Positions 36,797 through 48,742 of a DNA stretch of 64,000 bases are shown here, one piece after another; positions within the stretch are counted from its first letter, which is position 1; each line of letters begins with the position of its first letter. The notes under the pieces are model-generated. The model saw only the letters and a program-made list of their open reading frames with translations, was not told the DNA's origin and did not search any database. Where the stretch lies: the NCBI RefSeq assembly GCF_034190915.1, contig NW_026947506.1:33831748-33895747 (forward strand), in the 5' to 3' direction. Position numbers and translations under genes: made by a program. The stretch comes from Cavia porcellus. Taxonomy: Eukaryota; Chordata; Mammalia; Rodentia; Caviidae.

Positions 36797-36964
36797 TCCT
36801 TGTCCTCATCATCCTCCTCCTTTCCCTCCCCCTCCCATTCCCCCTTCCTCCTTTCTCCTCCAAACCCTCCTCCCCCCTCTCCTCCTTTTCCTTTCCTTCC
36901 TCCCCCTGCTCCCCTGCTTATCTTCTCCCTCTCCTTCTCCCTCCCCCACCCCCCTCCTCCTTCC
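36797..36964 (+). repeat. Polypyrimidine (C/T) tract, about 170 bp
   Basis: Almost pure C/T with many cctcc and ccccc runs. It gives a proline/serine-rich spurious ORF. Lies 430 bp upstream of the SDK1 exon and immediately before a B1 SINE. Confidence 0.9.
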
Positions 36965-36967
36965 GGT

Positions 36968-37111
36968 TTGAGATGGGGGTCTCCTTATGTAGTTCAGGCT
37001 GGCCTTGGGCTCACTTTGTAGCCCAAACTGGTCTCAAACTTGCAATGATCCTCCTGCCTCAGCCAGCCTCCTGAGTGCTGGGATTACAGGCTTGCACCAC
37101 CATGCCAAGCC
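36968..37111 (-). mobile_element. B1-type (7SL-derived) SINE, antisense
   Basis: 'gagatgggggtctccttatg', 'tagcccaaactggtctcaaac', 'cctcctgagtgctgggatta' and 'aggcttgcaccaccatgcc' are the antisense B1 with its internal duplication of the 'tagt/tagcccaggctggc' segment. Confidence 0.9.
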
Positions 37112-37121
37112 TTCACCACAT

Positions 37122-37331
37122 TCTTAAAGTTGACCTGTCCATTGTTTTCTGTTCTTAAGATAAACAAAACAAAAAGAACACTCCAGGTACTCCTGCATAG
37201 TTTGCCTAATAAATTAATTTTGTCTTAAAGTTGGCCTATCCATTGTTTCTGTTCTTCAGATTGTAAAAAAAAAAAGAAAGCAACAAAAATTCCAGGCATT
37301 TCTGTATAGTTTGCCTAATAAATTAATTTTG
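37122..37331. repeat. Tandem duplication (101 bp + 109 bp) just upstream of the SDK1 exon
   Basis: Both copies start tcttaaagttg and end tagtttgcctaataaatta + attttg. Copy 1 is 37122-37222, copy 2 is 37223-37331. They differ mainly in an internal A-rich run. The array ends 61 bp before the exon acceptor. Confidence 0.93.
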
Positions 37332-37359
37332 TTTTATAAATGAGGAGTTCCCTGGAGCA

Positions 37360-37392
37360 GTTTTGACTGTATCTTCTGCTTCTCTGAAACAG
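37360..37392 (+). promoter_or_regulatory. SDK1: SDK1 splice acceptor region
   Basis: Pyrimidine-rich 'tatcttctgcttctctg' followed by aaacag. A second AG two bases downstream (CAGAG) makes the exact exon start ambiguous by 2 bp. Confidence 0.8.
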
Positions 37393-37526
37393 AGCCATCA
37401 CACTAGAGAATCAGCTGGTGATCCTTTCCACAACAGCGAGTGATGCTGGGGCTTACTACGTGCAGGCCGTCAACGAGCGGAATGGGGAAAACAAGACAAG
37501 CCCCTTCATTCATCTGAGCATAGCAA
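37393..37526 (+). CDS. SDK1: SDK1 internal exon: C-terminal half of an N-terminal Ig-like domain
   Basis: Sidekick-1 is a single-pass Ig/fibronectin-III adhesion protein that mediates homophilic recognition, notably in retinal synaptic layers. Seen here: a pyrimidine-rich tract and CAG acceptor, 134 bp of open frame, and a consensus donor (A|GTGAGT) at 37527. The frame reads 44 whole codons including [31 protein letters not shown] and PFIHLSIA. From memory this matches the second Ig domain of mammalian SDK1 nearly residue for residue, and is clearly closer to SDK1 than to SDK2. DAGAYYV is the F-strand motif (D-x-G-x-Y-x-C) with Val where the disulfide Cys normally sits; NKT is an N-glycosylation sequon. 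The donor is phase 1. The acceptor is read as phase 2 at 37393; an alternative AG two bases later would give a phase-1 exon starting at 37395. No neighbouring exon was found in the window. Exon number is not determinable here. Confidence 0.93.
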
Positions 37527-37532
37527 GTGAGT
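37527..37532 (+). promoter_or_regulatory. SDK1: SDK1 splice donor
   Basis: GTGAGT, matching the U1 consensus, directly after codon GCA plus one base (phase 1). Confidence 0.9.
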
Positions 37533-40500
37533 CTGGACACTCCAAATAATAATTGTGAAAGAAAGACAGTCTTTTTGTAATTAATAAGCATTTTCTGATT
37601 TTGCAGTGAATCCGCTTTCTTTGGTATAGTAGTTATGGCTTAATATGGGCCCAGTGTCAATGGCTTGCAGAGCTTCAGGGCTGTTGCTTCTTTTGAAACA
37701 GTTTGCAGAAAATAAGAATCTACCTGATATTTATTAAATGCAAGTTCTTATTTGTTCTGTGAGTTTAAAACATTTCTTTTGTACATTGTTAATGTGTATT
37801 GTTTTTAACAAGAAAATCATTTGACTTTCATGAATTGTTTCTATGAACCTTGTTTGAGACTTACTATGTTATTTTACTAAAAATAAGAATATGTACATAT
37901 GTAAAGCCATGGTAAAATGAGCAGTATTTAACTATAGTTAGTTGATTATTTTTGCTGCATGATTTAACTAAAAACCTGAATCATTAAGAAAATACATACA
38001 AATGTAGTGGTAAGGATGGTCCATTTTAGTCTGATGATACTAAATGTTTGGTCTTTGAAATCCTACCAGTGCAAGGGAATTTTTAGAGAAGAGACAAATA
38101 TCCAAAAACAAGAATATTACTAGATTGGGAGTCGTCTCCAGGTTCTTAGCATCCTAAACAAAGAACTGAGGAGGACACCCTAGGATCAGTGATTTATCTG
38201 AAAGAGAAAAGACACGATACACCCCATAGGGTGGGAACAGGCCAATGAGAAGCACCTACAGGACTGAGGGGTTTGGTGTTGTGCATTTTAAACTTTAGGA
38301 TTTGAGATGGGATTGAGGATTTGGTCTGAGGTATAATTTCTGCCAATGAGTAGCTTCCACCCCTCCGTGAATGGTGGCAGTTTTGACTTTTTTATGGGCT
38401 TTGGAAGAACTGTCAGGATGTCCAAAACCCACAGGAACATCAAGTCTGCCTAGTCAATAACATGGTATTAAGGGTCAGGAAAGAGTTGCAGAATACCACT
38501 TGTTGCATGCTCAAGGGCTTATTATCTATAAGAAAAGCTACCTGGTTACTTTTTCCCATTGTGTTTGATCCTACACTAATATTTAACTCAGAAGATGCAT
38601 CTAGTTACAGAAGGCAGATCCAAGGTGGACTCCCCCTTTTTACCAGCTGTTTCCTGGTTTACCTTGACTCAGATCTCGCCAAGAAAGCAGGCTCTGAGGT
38701 GGGCCAGGTCTCTCTTCTTCAGCCTTTTCCTTAGCCACCTCCTGTTTCAAGAACCCCGGACTATTCTAGATTGAAATATGTATATTAGAGGGCGTGTTGT
38801 CAAATATTGGCAGCTTAGTGCTTTGTAGAATAAAATGCAGGTGTGCTATTGAGAAAATACAATTGGAAAATAGTCATGGTTGATGGTAAATTTCAAAATA
38901 TTATGTCACATCATATGACAGTGAATTATATTGACTTGTCTTTGTAATGAATTTCATCTTTTGGAAAACTTTAAGGGATGGTTTTCCCTTCAGGCAGTTT
39001 AGAAAGTGTTGGGACAGAATAGTAGTGTTGCTTGAAGTGGTTCCTTGGGACAGTTGCCCTGGTTCAGGGTGAAGGTTTGTAGCAAACAATGAATGCTGGA
39101 TTGTGTGGATTAACTGAGTGCATCCTCATCCTCACTTGCCCCATACATCCTGTAAATAACTGATCAGTACTGCTGTGCTATGCTGTCATCCTGTCAGCAG
39201 CTCCTTCATTCCAAGGGATTGAATTCTACTGTCCAGACCACAAATTGGGCAGATTCAGGTTTAGCAAGACCTTTCAATGCTTTGGAGAGTTACGCCCCAT
39301 GATGAGATGGAGAGCTCTCAAAATCCAGAACATGATGCCTTGCAGTTTAGAGGACTACCTGAATAAGAATTGTAGTTAAAATGAATATGATTTATCAAGG
39401 TATTTTCAACAGAGATAACAAAGGATGTAAATTGTATGATCAAGTAATTGTGGTTATTTTTAATGATTTCCAAATTTTACAACTAGAGCCATTTATACTA
39501 TCTAGCAAATCTCATTTGTACTCAATTGTGATATAAATAGGGTAATAATAGTTAAATATGGAGGAATTCTGGGTCAGAAACAAGGGAATTAGCTTAGTTG
39601 GTTAGAGGAGGGGAAGAAAATAATTCCACAAAAATTCTGGTTCACTGGATTTTAGCACCACAAAGTTATAAATTGGTTTGCACATAGTAGTTTCCTATAA
39701 GCTATTCTGATGGCCAGTAGAAAACGAAGCCTAGTACACTGAGTTTGGAATTTCCCATATGAATGCAACATTGTGGTATTAGATAATTGGTTATGTAAAT
39801 TTTTTCAATAATTTCAGTTTCTACCCCAAACAAAAGTTGTATTGAAAGCTGCTCATAAATATTATAATTGACTGTCTACATTTTCTTCTCTCATATATTT
39901 TTATCTTTTTATTGGCACCAGGTAAAATGTGTAAAAGGTAAACCACAATGAGGTTGATGATATGGACATATTTTAAAGCTTAGGAGAAAAAAAATCTACA
40001 TTTTTGTTTCTGTGTATATTCTTTGCTTTTTATCAAGACCACATACAATCTGAGAAGATGGTTGAAATACTTTATTTTAATTCTTCAGAGAACCTTCCTG
40101 TGACATATTGGATTTAGCTAAATGTTAAGTGTACTAATTATGCATTTCCCAACTGAAAGTTCTATTTTGAAAACCTCTAAAGATCAGAAGTCTTGAAAAA
40201 CCTACAAAAGCCCTCAGAGTTTTGTGTTGAAATGTGGCTGTGCTCTGGCGTGCAACTTGTTTGAGTGTGGAAGCATCCTGCGAGGCTATCAGCTCCCTGA
40301 TCCATTGTGAAATTAGGTGTTCTCAGAACCCTGGCACGCTGAAGCAAGACCTACTGTGTCCATGGCCTTAGACAGCTCCCCCGACCCCACCGAGGTGGGT
40401 TTTTGTAAAAACATCAACAAGTTTGATGAAAATTTAAAAAATCTTGCCAGCCAGCATTTCTGAAAAATCAAAAGACATTATATCCAATTATCATTTAACG

Positions 40501-43500
40501 AGGATAATTTTTTCCTTGGTGCCAGGAGAATAAAGTAGAGGACCTTTGTGTATTGGCTGTGATCAGGGTACCAGAGTGCTGGAAATCAAATTCATGGTGG
40601 ATTCCACTGTAATTAATTTTAAAGTGGAGTGTCACTGGCCTTACCTCTTGTTTCCCTTACAAGGACAATCCAGCCTCTGAGTACAGTAGTGGCCAAGGGC
40701 CAGCTTTGTCTCAGAGCACCTAACTGAGTGATGCACTGTCACTCTCCCAACTAGAGAAAAGGAGTTTCCTGAACTGTGTAGCTGAGAATTCAAAAACCTC
40801 AGCACCTTTCCAGTTGCTGAATATTTTGGCTAGACTGAAACTTATGGGAAGCAAAAATTTAAGAAAATATGGATAAAAATAAATTTTTAAATTGCACAAA
40901 TGTTAGCAGGAGATGCAGTCCTATAACTGTACCACCTGCTGTTCTGTGTGTGTGTTTAGTAGATGGTGTCATTATATCTCAACACCTCTCCCTGTTTTTG
41001 TGGTTAATAAGATAAACTGCAGCCCAGGTGGTGTTAGGTGACCCTGTCGGGAAGGAATAGTCCCTGCTCTCTCCATCCTTTGCTTGCAGGGAAAGGAATG
41101 CTTGCTGCCTTTGCAGGGTCGGATTCCCTTTGAAGTTCTAATGTGATGTGAAGCCAGCAGATGTTAAGGACATAGGTGGGACCGCCAAAGCATCCTGTAT
41201 GAATTTTTCATAGCTAGCTCACACAGCTCAGGTGCACACCAAAAAAGAATGGGCCAAACTTGCCTGAGAGTAGACATTTCCATTCTGAGGTCAAACCCAG
41301 GCAAGCTTTATAAACCTGTCAACCTTTTTTGGCTCCCACTTTGAAGATTTTACATTCAGTTAACTTTTCTGGATCAGATCTTTTGAATTGAATTCACGTG
41401 TATTGGAAGTTTCTTCTTGGAAAAAAACCTCTATCATTAGGAGATGAGAAGCATTCATACAGCAATTAATCAATCATTGCTTAAATGTCATTGTACATAC
41501 ATCAGACACATCATCAGTTCTGATTCAATATTCAAAATGTCCAGGGTAATGAGATTCTCTACCAAGGATGAAGCTTAGATTAAAAAAGAAATGACTGCCT
41601 CTCTCCTTCTTGCTTTTTTCACCTCTTTCATTTTAATGTCTGCTCTTCAAACAACATTTGCAGATAGGATATCATTCCGGCTGATCCTCCTCAGGCTGAC
41701 AAACTCTTGCTTTTAATTCTGAAGACCACTTAACATTCTTTTGTCCTCTATAATGCTAATTTAACTGCAGACCTCATATATAGTTAGTAGTTGAAAGTGA
41801 ATTCCTGAGAATAATGTCTTTGCACAGTCATCTAAGAGGGCTGCCCTGTAAAACATGACTTTTGTGTGCCTGGATAAAATTTTATTTTATATTCCTATGG
41901 CTTTCACATTAAAGGGAAAGAAGAGAGAAGGCATAAGCCTTTTAAATGGACCCTGATATACATTCATTGGATTCCTAATGCAGTAGGAACCATCTGAAAT
42001 ATAGTCTTACTCAAAACCAATCTGGAGATAGGATCCAATTTAGCAACTAAGCAACTTAGACTCAAGCTGCCGCTCTATAGGTTGCATGATACTTTAGTGC
42101 CACAACACTGATAGGAAGCCATGTGTTGGGCCTGTTTAGTAGGTATGTAAGGAAGTATGAGGCAAGAGTTGGCCCCAGGTTCCTGGAGTCACTAGAGACA
42201 AGGCCAGGCTCTGGTCTGCAGAGCAATTTTGTAGATTGCATATGAAAAATAAGCTCTGAGAATTGACTCATTGTAGGGTTACTTAGTTATTTGTAAGTCA
42301 CAAGTATTAAGTATCATACAAAAGAGATAAAAGTGAATTAAACAATGTTAACTGGCTTCTTCATCATGAAAGTCTTATTCTCTTCTTAATTGGTATCTCC
42401 TGATACAGTAGGTACCATGTAATAGAAATCTTCATTTTGCTTGACCTTCCTGATAATGTTTAGGTTTTTAACCAAATTCTTATGACATATGGTTGCAGAA
42501 AGTCATGTTTCCTGGGAGCATGGCTCATGCTAACCACACAAGAGCCAATGCTGCTATTTGTCCTTCTCACTTGTGCTGATGTCATAAGTGACTCACATCT
42601 GCGATTTCCTCACAGAAATACAGTACTTTCATTATCCAATTATCCACTCAGAATTAATTTGAATCAAATTGAATGCACAATTAAACAAACCCATTTCTCC
42701 AGTCAAAAGTAAAGCCTATTGGGAAATTCTGAAAGCAGATAGACAAGTGTGGACATTGTGTCCACCCCTCAATGGTTAAGAATTTTCAGGTTGCCCCTTG
42801 GGATAGCTTCCATATGGAGTATGACATGGACCACCTAATGAAGTAGATTTGATTTGCAAGTTCAGTAACGTGAAGTCTTACTTTTTCTTATTTTTCAATT
42901 ATAGGTAAATAAAATACCAATCTTTACACTTTATTTATGAACCCAAAGCATGTGTATATTGCATTGATGAATGAAGTTAAAATATATGGCAGCTAGTGGC
43001 TTTCAGCAAGACCTCACTAACAAACAAAAAGACCTCAAGTGATTTAAAAGATGAGACCATAAATGTCTTCTCCAGCCTCACAAGGAAAGACTAGTTTATT
43101 TTTGTTATCACCTCCTACTGTCTCCCCCATATTCCACCTCTTTTTATCCCCAGGGTATCTTTTTTGCTTGTGTGATTCATTTCATCTTCACTTTACCATG
43201 GATATGTCTTAGAGAATCAGGCTAAATCATAGATTGTATTTTTCCTGAATTGTAAAGAAATTTAGGATATCTCAATATCCTTTGTCTCCTAAAGCAAAGA
43301 TCTTCCTAGGAGATTGTGTTACTTGGAGTACACAAAGATCTCCAGGAGGCAAGCAAATATGGAATTCTCAGGAAATCTTCCCAGTTCTTTCTTATACTTT
43401 TCTAAAACAGGGTCTGTTGTGATACCTGAGACCCAGGTGACTGTTCTCATTTGGCCCTTCCCTTTATGTGCCAGAAAGAAGGCTTATATGTCATTGTTCT

Positions 43501-46500
43501 GCATTTTAATGTGGATATTATGTGAGAGCATGATGCCCAGGGTCCAAGAAAAAATTCTAAATAGTCATCTTTAAATTAAGGAAGTGAAGGACTCTAAAAA
43601 CTGGAAAATAAAATATTTTATAAACCAGGTATTTTCAGTTCTCTATTGTCTACAAAATGAGGTGGGAACCAAGGGCACTGTCATTTGACATTTCATCATG
43701 AATATTTTTGATGATTGCTAACTATGATAGAGTACCCATGCTCTCAGGACAGAAAGGCATTCCAGCTCCTTTGTAGGTTGGGGGCCCAGTGAGTGGAATA
43801 TACTATGCCACTTTCAGGTGAGGCATTTAAGAGCCAGAAGGTCCACTTTGGGCCCTTTCCTACAGACACAGCTGTGGCCAGGCTACATATCAAGATGGTA
43901 GAACACAAAAAGGAAGCAGCCTATGTATGAAACTCAGCTCTTAGATAGTGACCTTGTAGGATTCCCAGCACAACTGGTCTTTAGGAGTAGGAAATAGATC
44001 TTTGCAGGCTAAGTGCTGAGATTTTGGATTGGTTTACCATTGATTAGTAAAAAGACTCTATTACTGGATTCTATGGCTTTTGATCTATAATTCCAGTTTA
44101 AAGAACATACAGATTTCAATACCAAAATTTCTTCCATTCTCATAGCTTTATGTGAACAAAATTTCATAGTGGTTATATCTATAAAAATAAAAGTACAACT
44201 CAAATTGGTGTTAAACTTCACAGATCTAGCTTTTCAAAATATATAAACTATTCATCAAAATTTGTAATGCATTTTTTGATTAAGTGCCAATGATAACTAT
44301 AACAATAACTCAGTGCAAGAGGAGGTCTTTTTGGAACAAAGCCATAAGCTCCCTGGGTAAAATTTTAATTTATGTATATATTTTTTCAGAAGCTAGATAA
44401 GGTGAACAATAAAATACTTTTACCCAGTAAATGTTTATAATAAAGGAGAAGGATGAAAAAATAAGTTCAGGAAGAAAAGAATGATGTAAAATTTCTTACT
44501 ATTAGAAATTTGAGCTTGTTTATATATTTTTAAGTGGGTGATGATGTGTATTCGGTCTCTAAATATGTTTTATCAAATATTTTGATTCTCTTGAATACAT
44601 ATTAAAGAGTGAAGCAGTTGTTTTATTTTATTAAAATACACTAGAATATTAGGATACTAAAATACATTGGAAGTACATTATTTGGAGTCGTTCCGATTTA
44701 TGATGAAAAATTTTACATACCAACCCAAAATATGGAAAAGATACATAGTTTTACAAAAATATTTCGGGTGATCAAGGGAGCAAAATTTGTTCTAAGCTGT
44801 ATTCAGATGTGGTGATAATTTATAAACTACTATTAAATGATTCTCCAAGGGCATAGGTAGAGGAAGGCACTGGTTCTCCTTGAGTACCAGGCAGATGTGT
44901 TCATGTGTATTTTCCTTAGCTCTGGAATCAGTGATCAGCTCCATTTCCCACCCAAACATATGCAGGTCTTGAGTGCTGAGGATGCTGACCCAGTCTCAAG
45001 GATAGTAAAGGAGGACCGGAAGACTCCAATTAGGTTTACGTGACCCCAATCCCTGGTGTCTCCTTTGCAAGGAGAATGGTACATTCTCCCAGCAGCTGGT
45101 GTGCTCTTGGTGTCCAGCTGCCTAGGGGAAGGTGAGACTGAAAAGGGGCATCTGCCAGCCAGCACCCTGTTTGAAATTCTTAGACTTCTTCCATACTATA
45201 GCTGCAAGGGTACCTGCTTTCATTTATAAAGCAGTAGGCCTTCTGTTTTGATACCAGAACCCCTCCTGGTAAACATTCATTCCAAGTGATCAGTGTGCCA
45301 GCCTTGAAGCCCTCAGTAAGACATGTTTGGGTACACACTGTGCTCTGGTACCCAACCTGGGTACACACTGTGTACTGGTATGGCTCAGAGGTGTCGTAAA
45401 GGTGACACTAGAGTCAATGCTTGCTAATGGAGCATCATAACAGTAAATTAAATGTGCAGTAATATAGTGGTTATTTTATTATCATCAATCATACATTAGA
45501 TACCACATAGGCTATAAAGTAAAATATGGTGGGTCCTGCTGGGTTTACAAAACCTGTACGTGGCTATACTCCCTCATGTCCAAGTATTAACAGAAAACAC
45601 TGGAGTAGCTTTTGCATACAGAGTGAACCCCACCCAGGAAATAAGGTAAGCACTTGGAAGAATTCATTAACCAGGCAGAACTGGCCAGCTGGACACTGCA
45701 TATGAGACATAAATATTCATTTACTTCTCCCAATTATTCTATGATTATTTGAGGGCACAGATTATCATTCAGCAATGATCTCCCTAATCAGATTTTTTAT
45801 CAACTCTTCCACAAATCTGAGCTACGTTAATTCCTCCAAAGCATCTTCCCTCCTGTCCTCTTGTTAAATGTACCAATTTAAATTATTGTACTCGGATATT
45901 TAAGCGTAGGTATCTGTTAATAGCTCTAATAATGTTTACCCTTGACTCTGGGATCTGATTTCTCAAACTAAACCAATAGCCGCATGCCTGAATTCAGATG
46001 ATATGGAATTTAAGATAATTTCATTGTAGTCTTCTAACACATAGACATGACATTTCAAAATGTGTGCTGTACTGAGAGAGACTCAGCACTGTAACTTGCT
46101 CCTGTGGTTTCTTCCTGGCTGTGGCCATTGCATGTACTATTTTGTCCTTTTTCCCTACCACTGAGAATGATAAGAAAAGATAAGAACTTTTAAAAGGAAC
46201 AAACAAGGGAAAAGGAAAATTGCATTTTCCTTGAAGTCATTCCATAAACTTTTGTGTTCATTGTTTGTCTTGGGAAATCCTAAACAAAATGCTTATTGCT
46301 AGAAATGAGACCACAGAACAGGTTGTTAGTTGTAAATGTAGTTTTCTTGGGGAAACTAACTAAACTCAGCAGTCTAATACAAATGATGATGCTAGTTAGT
46401 TTCCTGGTATTTGACTTTTACTTTCTAGGCTGAACAATTATACTCTGACCTCCCCAGTATTAATTTGCATTTAATGAGTGAATTCAATACTGTGAAGCTG

Positions 46501-46721
46501 CTAATGAAGGCACATCTGTTTAGCTTCTTATCCTTCAGAACTTTTGAAGTTTACAAACCAGGTTTCCTGATGTGCTCAGCTAAATTGTCTTTGTACCTTT
46601 CTATTTTAAGGAAAAAAAAGAGAATGTATAAGTTTCTGGTTTGGAGGAATAATGTGAGTGGTCCAACTGCTATAATAATAGCTGGGAATTTGTGCTGAGG
46701 TAGACTTCATATCTCCTAGGT
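37533..46721. other. Intron stretch, mostly unrecognised, AT-rich
   Basis: About 9 kb with no firm repeat family. A 30-bp tandem duplication ('gggtacacactgtg') occurs at 45329 and 45359. Segments 40220-40640 and 45640-45990 lack repeat character and could be conserved noncoding DNA (inference only). Confidence 0.4.
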
Positions 46722-46792
46722 CAGTGGTGGTGAACCTGTGACACTTGTGCCACAGTGGGCTGTTTGTGTCATGGAAAGGTTTACCATCATTG
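46722..46792 (+). mobile_element. hAT-like miniature DNA element, copy B
   Basis: The 71-bp segment starts cagtggtggtgaacctg and ends aaggtttaccatcattg, giving imperfect terminal inverted repeats. Internal 'gtgccacagtgggctgttt' matches copies A and C. Flanks tcctaggt and tctgggct share only 4 of 8 bases, so the duplication is decayed or absent. Confidence 0.65.
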
Positions 46793-48559
46793 TCTGGGCT
46801 AACAGGAGAAAATTCTTTGAAGTTGACAAGGGGTGGAAGACATACTTTGGCCCAGAGTATAATGAAAGGATGTTGTAGTTATAACAATAGTTGTTGGTTG
46901 TATGTGAGCTCTGTAGCACAAATATTATATTCTATTAAAAATATGATCCTCAATATTCAAGAAAATTCAATTCAAGAAACTCTGAAGTCTATATTATCTG
47001 CATTTTACAGATGAGAAATAAACCACAGGAATAGTTTGTACAGTCTTACACTGTTAGGTGGCTTAGTTTAGAACCCCAGAGACATTCATTATTTTATTTG
47101 TTGAGATTATTTGTGCTGGAGAATTGGATTTGATTTTAAAAATCATTTTGAAAACCAGTCAGGTTGCTACTTTAGTTATACAACTGAAGAGTGGACACCT
47201 TTGATCACAGTTCATTTCTACCTTTACCACTTAGTCATAATGTTTTATTACTGATCACCATAAATGATGCTCTCTTGGCTCTTATAGAAGGCAATTACAG
47301 CAGGTAATTAAAATTGTAGATCTTTACAATGTGGTTGAGAATATTAAATCAAGCCTTAAGAAAATTAGGTAAAGTATCTTTTACAGTGAAAAACCACTTA
47401 GCAAGTCTGTAGCCCATTAACAAAGTCAGAGTCAGTACTGGACTCTGCACATTTTCAAGAGCACATTGTTATCCAAGATGGAAAGAAGTGGAATTCATAT
47501 CAAAACTAATAGGAGTCAAAAGATGTACCTTTTTCTGTGTGTCCTAATTAGTGAGTACTTAGCAGTGGTCTCTGCCTGTGATTTCTGTTACTCCAGGAAG
47601 TTATTCTTCCATTGCCTTCTCACCTTTTACGATCCTTAGGAATGGGTTCTTAAGACACATCAGCACCTGCTCGTTAAGCCTCATGTGGTTTCATGGATTC
47701 AGAACAGGTCATAGGAAGGAACAAAAAGCCCTGTGACCAATGGCTGTCAGTGCAGCTTGCTCATTTGCCTAGAAATGTCAAAAGATGTAGCCTCTTTTAA
47801 ACTGGATTCCAAAGATTGTCGTTCTATATAATGGAATAGAACCATAAAAATGAGAACTGGGAATTCATTGATTCACCTTAGTTTGGGGCTGGAATGACCA
47901 TCTGTGAAGTTACAAAATCAGATATGCAAAGCTGTAGCCAAACCCTTGAAAGGATAAATATCTCTCCATTTATGGTTGCTACTGTGGACTCTGGAATAGA
48001 AGCTGGGGGAGCAAAGAGAAAGGCTCTGCATTGCAGTCTGAGATGGGGAAAGTCCAGGCTGGGCCCCATTCGCAGCACTCCCCTCTCTTTTCTAGAAAGA
48101 TTGTTGCCCTATATTTCTCGGCCAGGATATCCCTGTGGATTTATTAATTCAGAGAATGTTGAATGTCATTTGGGAAAGCTTCCAGCACAAATGTGCTCTG
48201 GAATTCAAACCTCTCCCTTCCTGTTCATCCTCATTAATCATGATGATCTAGGTATAGAAACCATATACATAAGTTAACCTTTGGTTATTTATTCATTTTG
48301 AAAAGTGTAAGTGGTTCTGCCCTTCTTTACTCATGAAAACTTCTGAATTGAAAATATTGCCTCAGGAAAAATTATGCAATATTGATATTACAAAGAAATA
48401 TGTGAATATTTTGACCTTTTGTTTCTTTATCCATCTTAATTATAGTTCTAAAAATCATGACACTAACATGTTCTTGGTGAAAACCTAGAAAAGCAGTTCT
48501 GCAGGTCAATGTATTTGAACACTATTTTAGTACTAAAATTATAGATTGATCATACCCAT
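46793..48559. other. Intron stretch; one MIR-like fragment
   Basis: 46950-47080 has a weak antisense MIR signature ('attttacagatgagaaa'). The rest is unrecognised. Confidence 0.4.
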
Positions 48560-48742
48560 TTTGGGGGGCCGACAGTACGAAAGACTGAGCCCAGGGCCTT
48601 TGTACTAGCTACCTCTCCACTTTTTATTTTGAGAAAGTGTCTCACTAAGTTGCTAAATTCCCCAAGGCATTATTTGAATTTGTGATCCTCTTGCCTCAGC
48701 CTCCTAAAGTATTGAATTATAGGTGTGCGCTGCTGTGCCTGG
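48560..48742 (-). mobile_element. ID-B1 dimeric SINE, antisense
   Basis: Degraded antisense ID half ('gactgagcccagggcctttg', 'tagctacctctcc'), then antisense B1 half ('tctcactaagttgctaaat', 'cttgcctcagcctcctaaag', 'ggtgtgcgctgctgtgcctgg'). Confidence 0.8.

Larger units (their letters stand above)
1..37392 (+). other. SDK1: SDK1 intron (upstream of the exon; 5' end outside window)
   Basis: Inferred from the + strand exon at 37393. No open frame in this stretch resembles a known protein family, and no other exon with a recognisable Sidekick Ig or FNIII motif was seen. The sequence is AT-rich and populated by MIR, old L1, ID/B1 SINEs, LTR fragments and simple repeats, listed separately. An intron of at least 37 kb fits the known very large SDK1 locus. 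Confidence 0.8.

Noticed and set aside
36740..37021. 93-residue proline/serine-rich ORF
   Set aside because: Translation of the polypyrimidine tract and an antisense B1 SINE.
37403..37591. 62-residue minus-strand ORF over the SDK1 exon
   Set aside because: Shadow of the sense exon.
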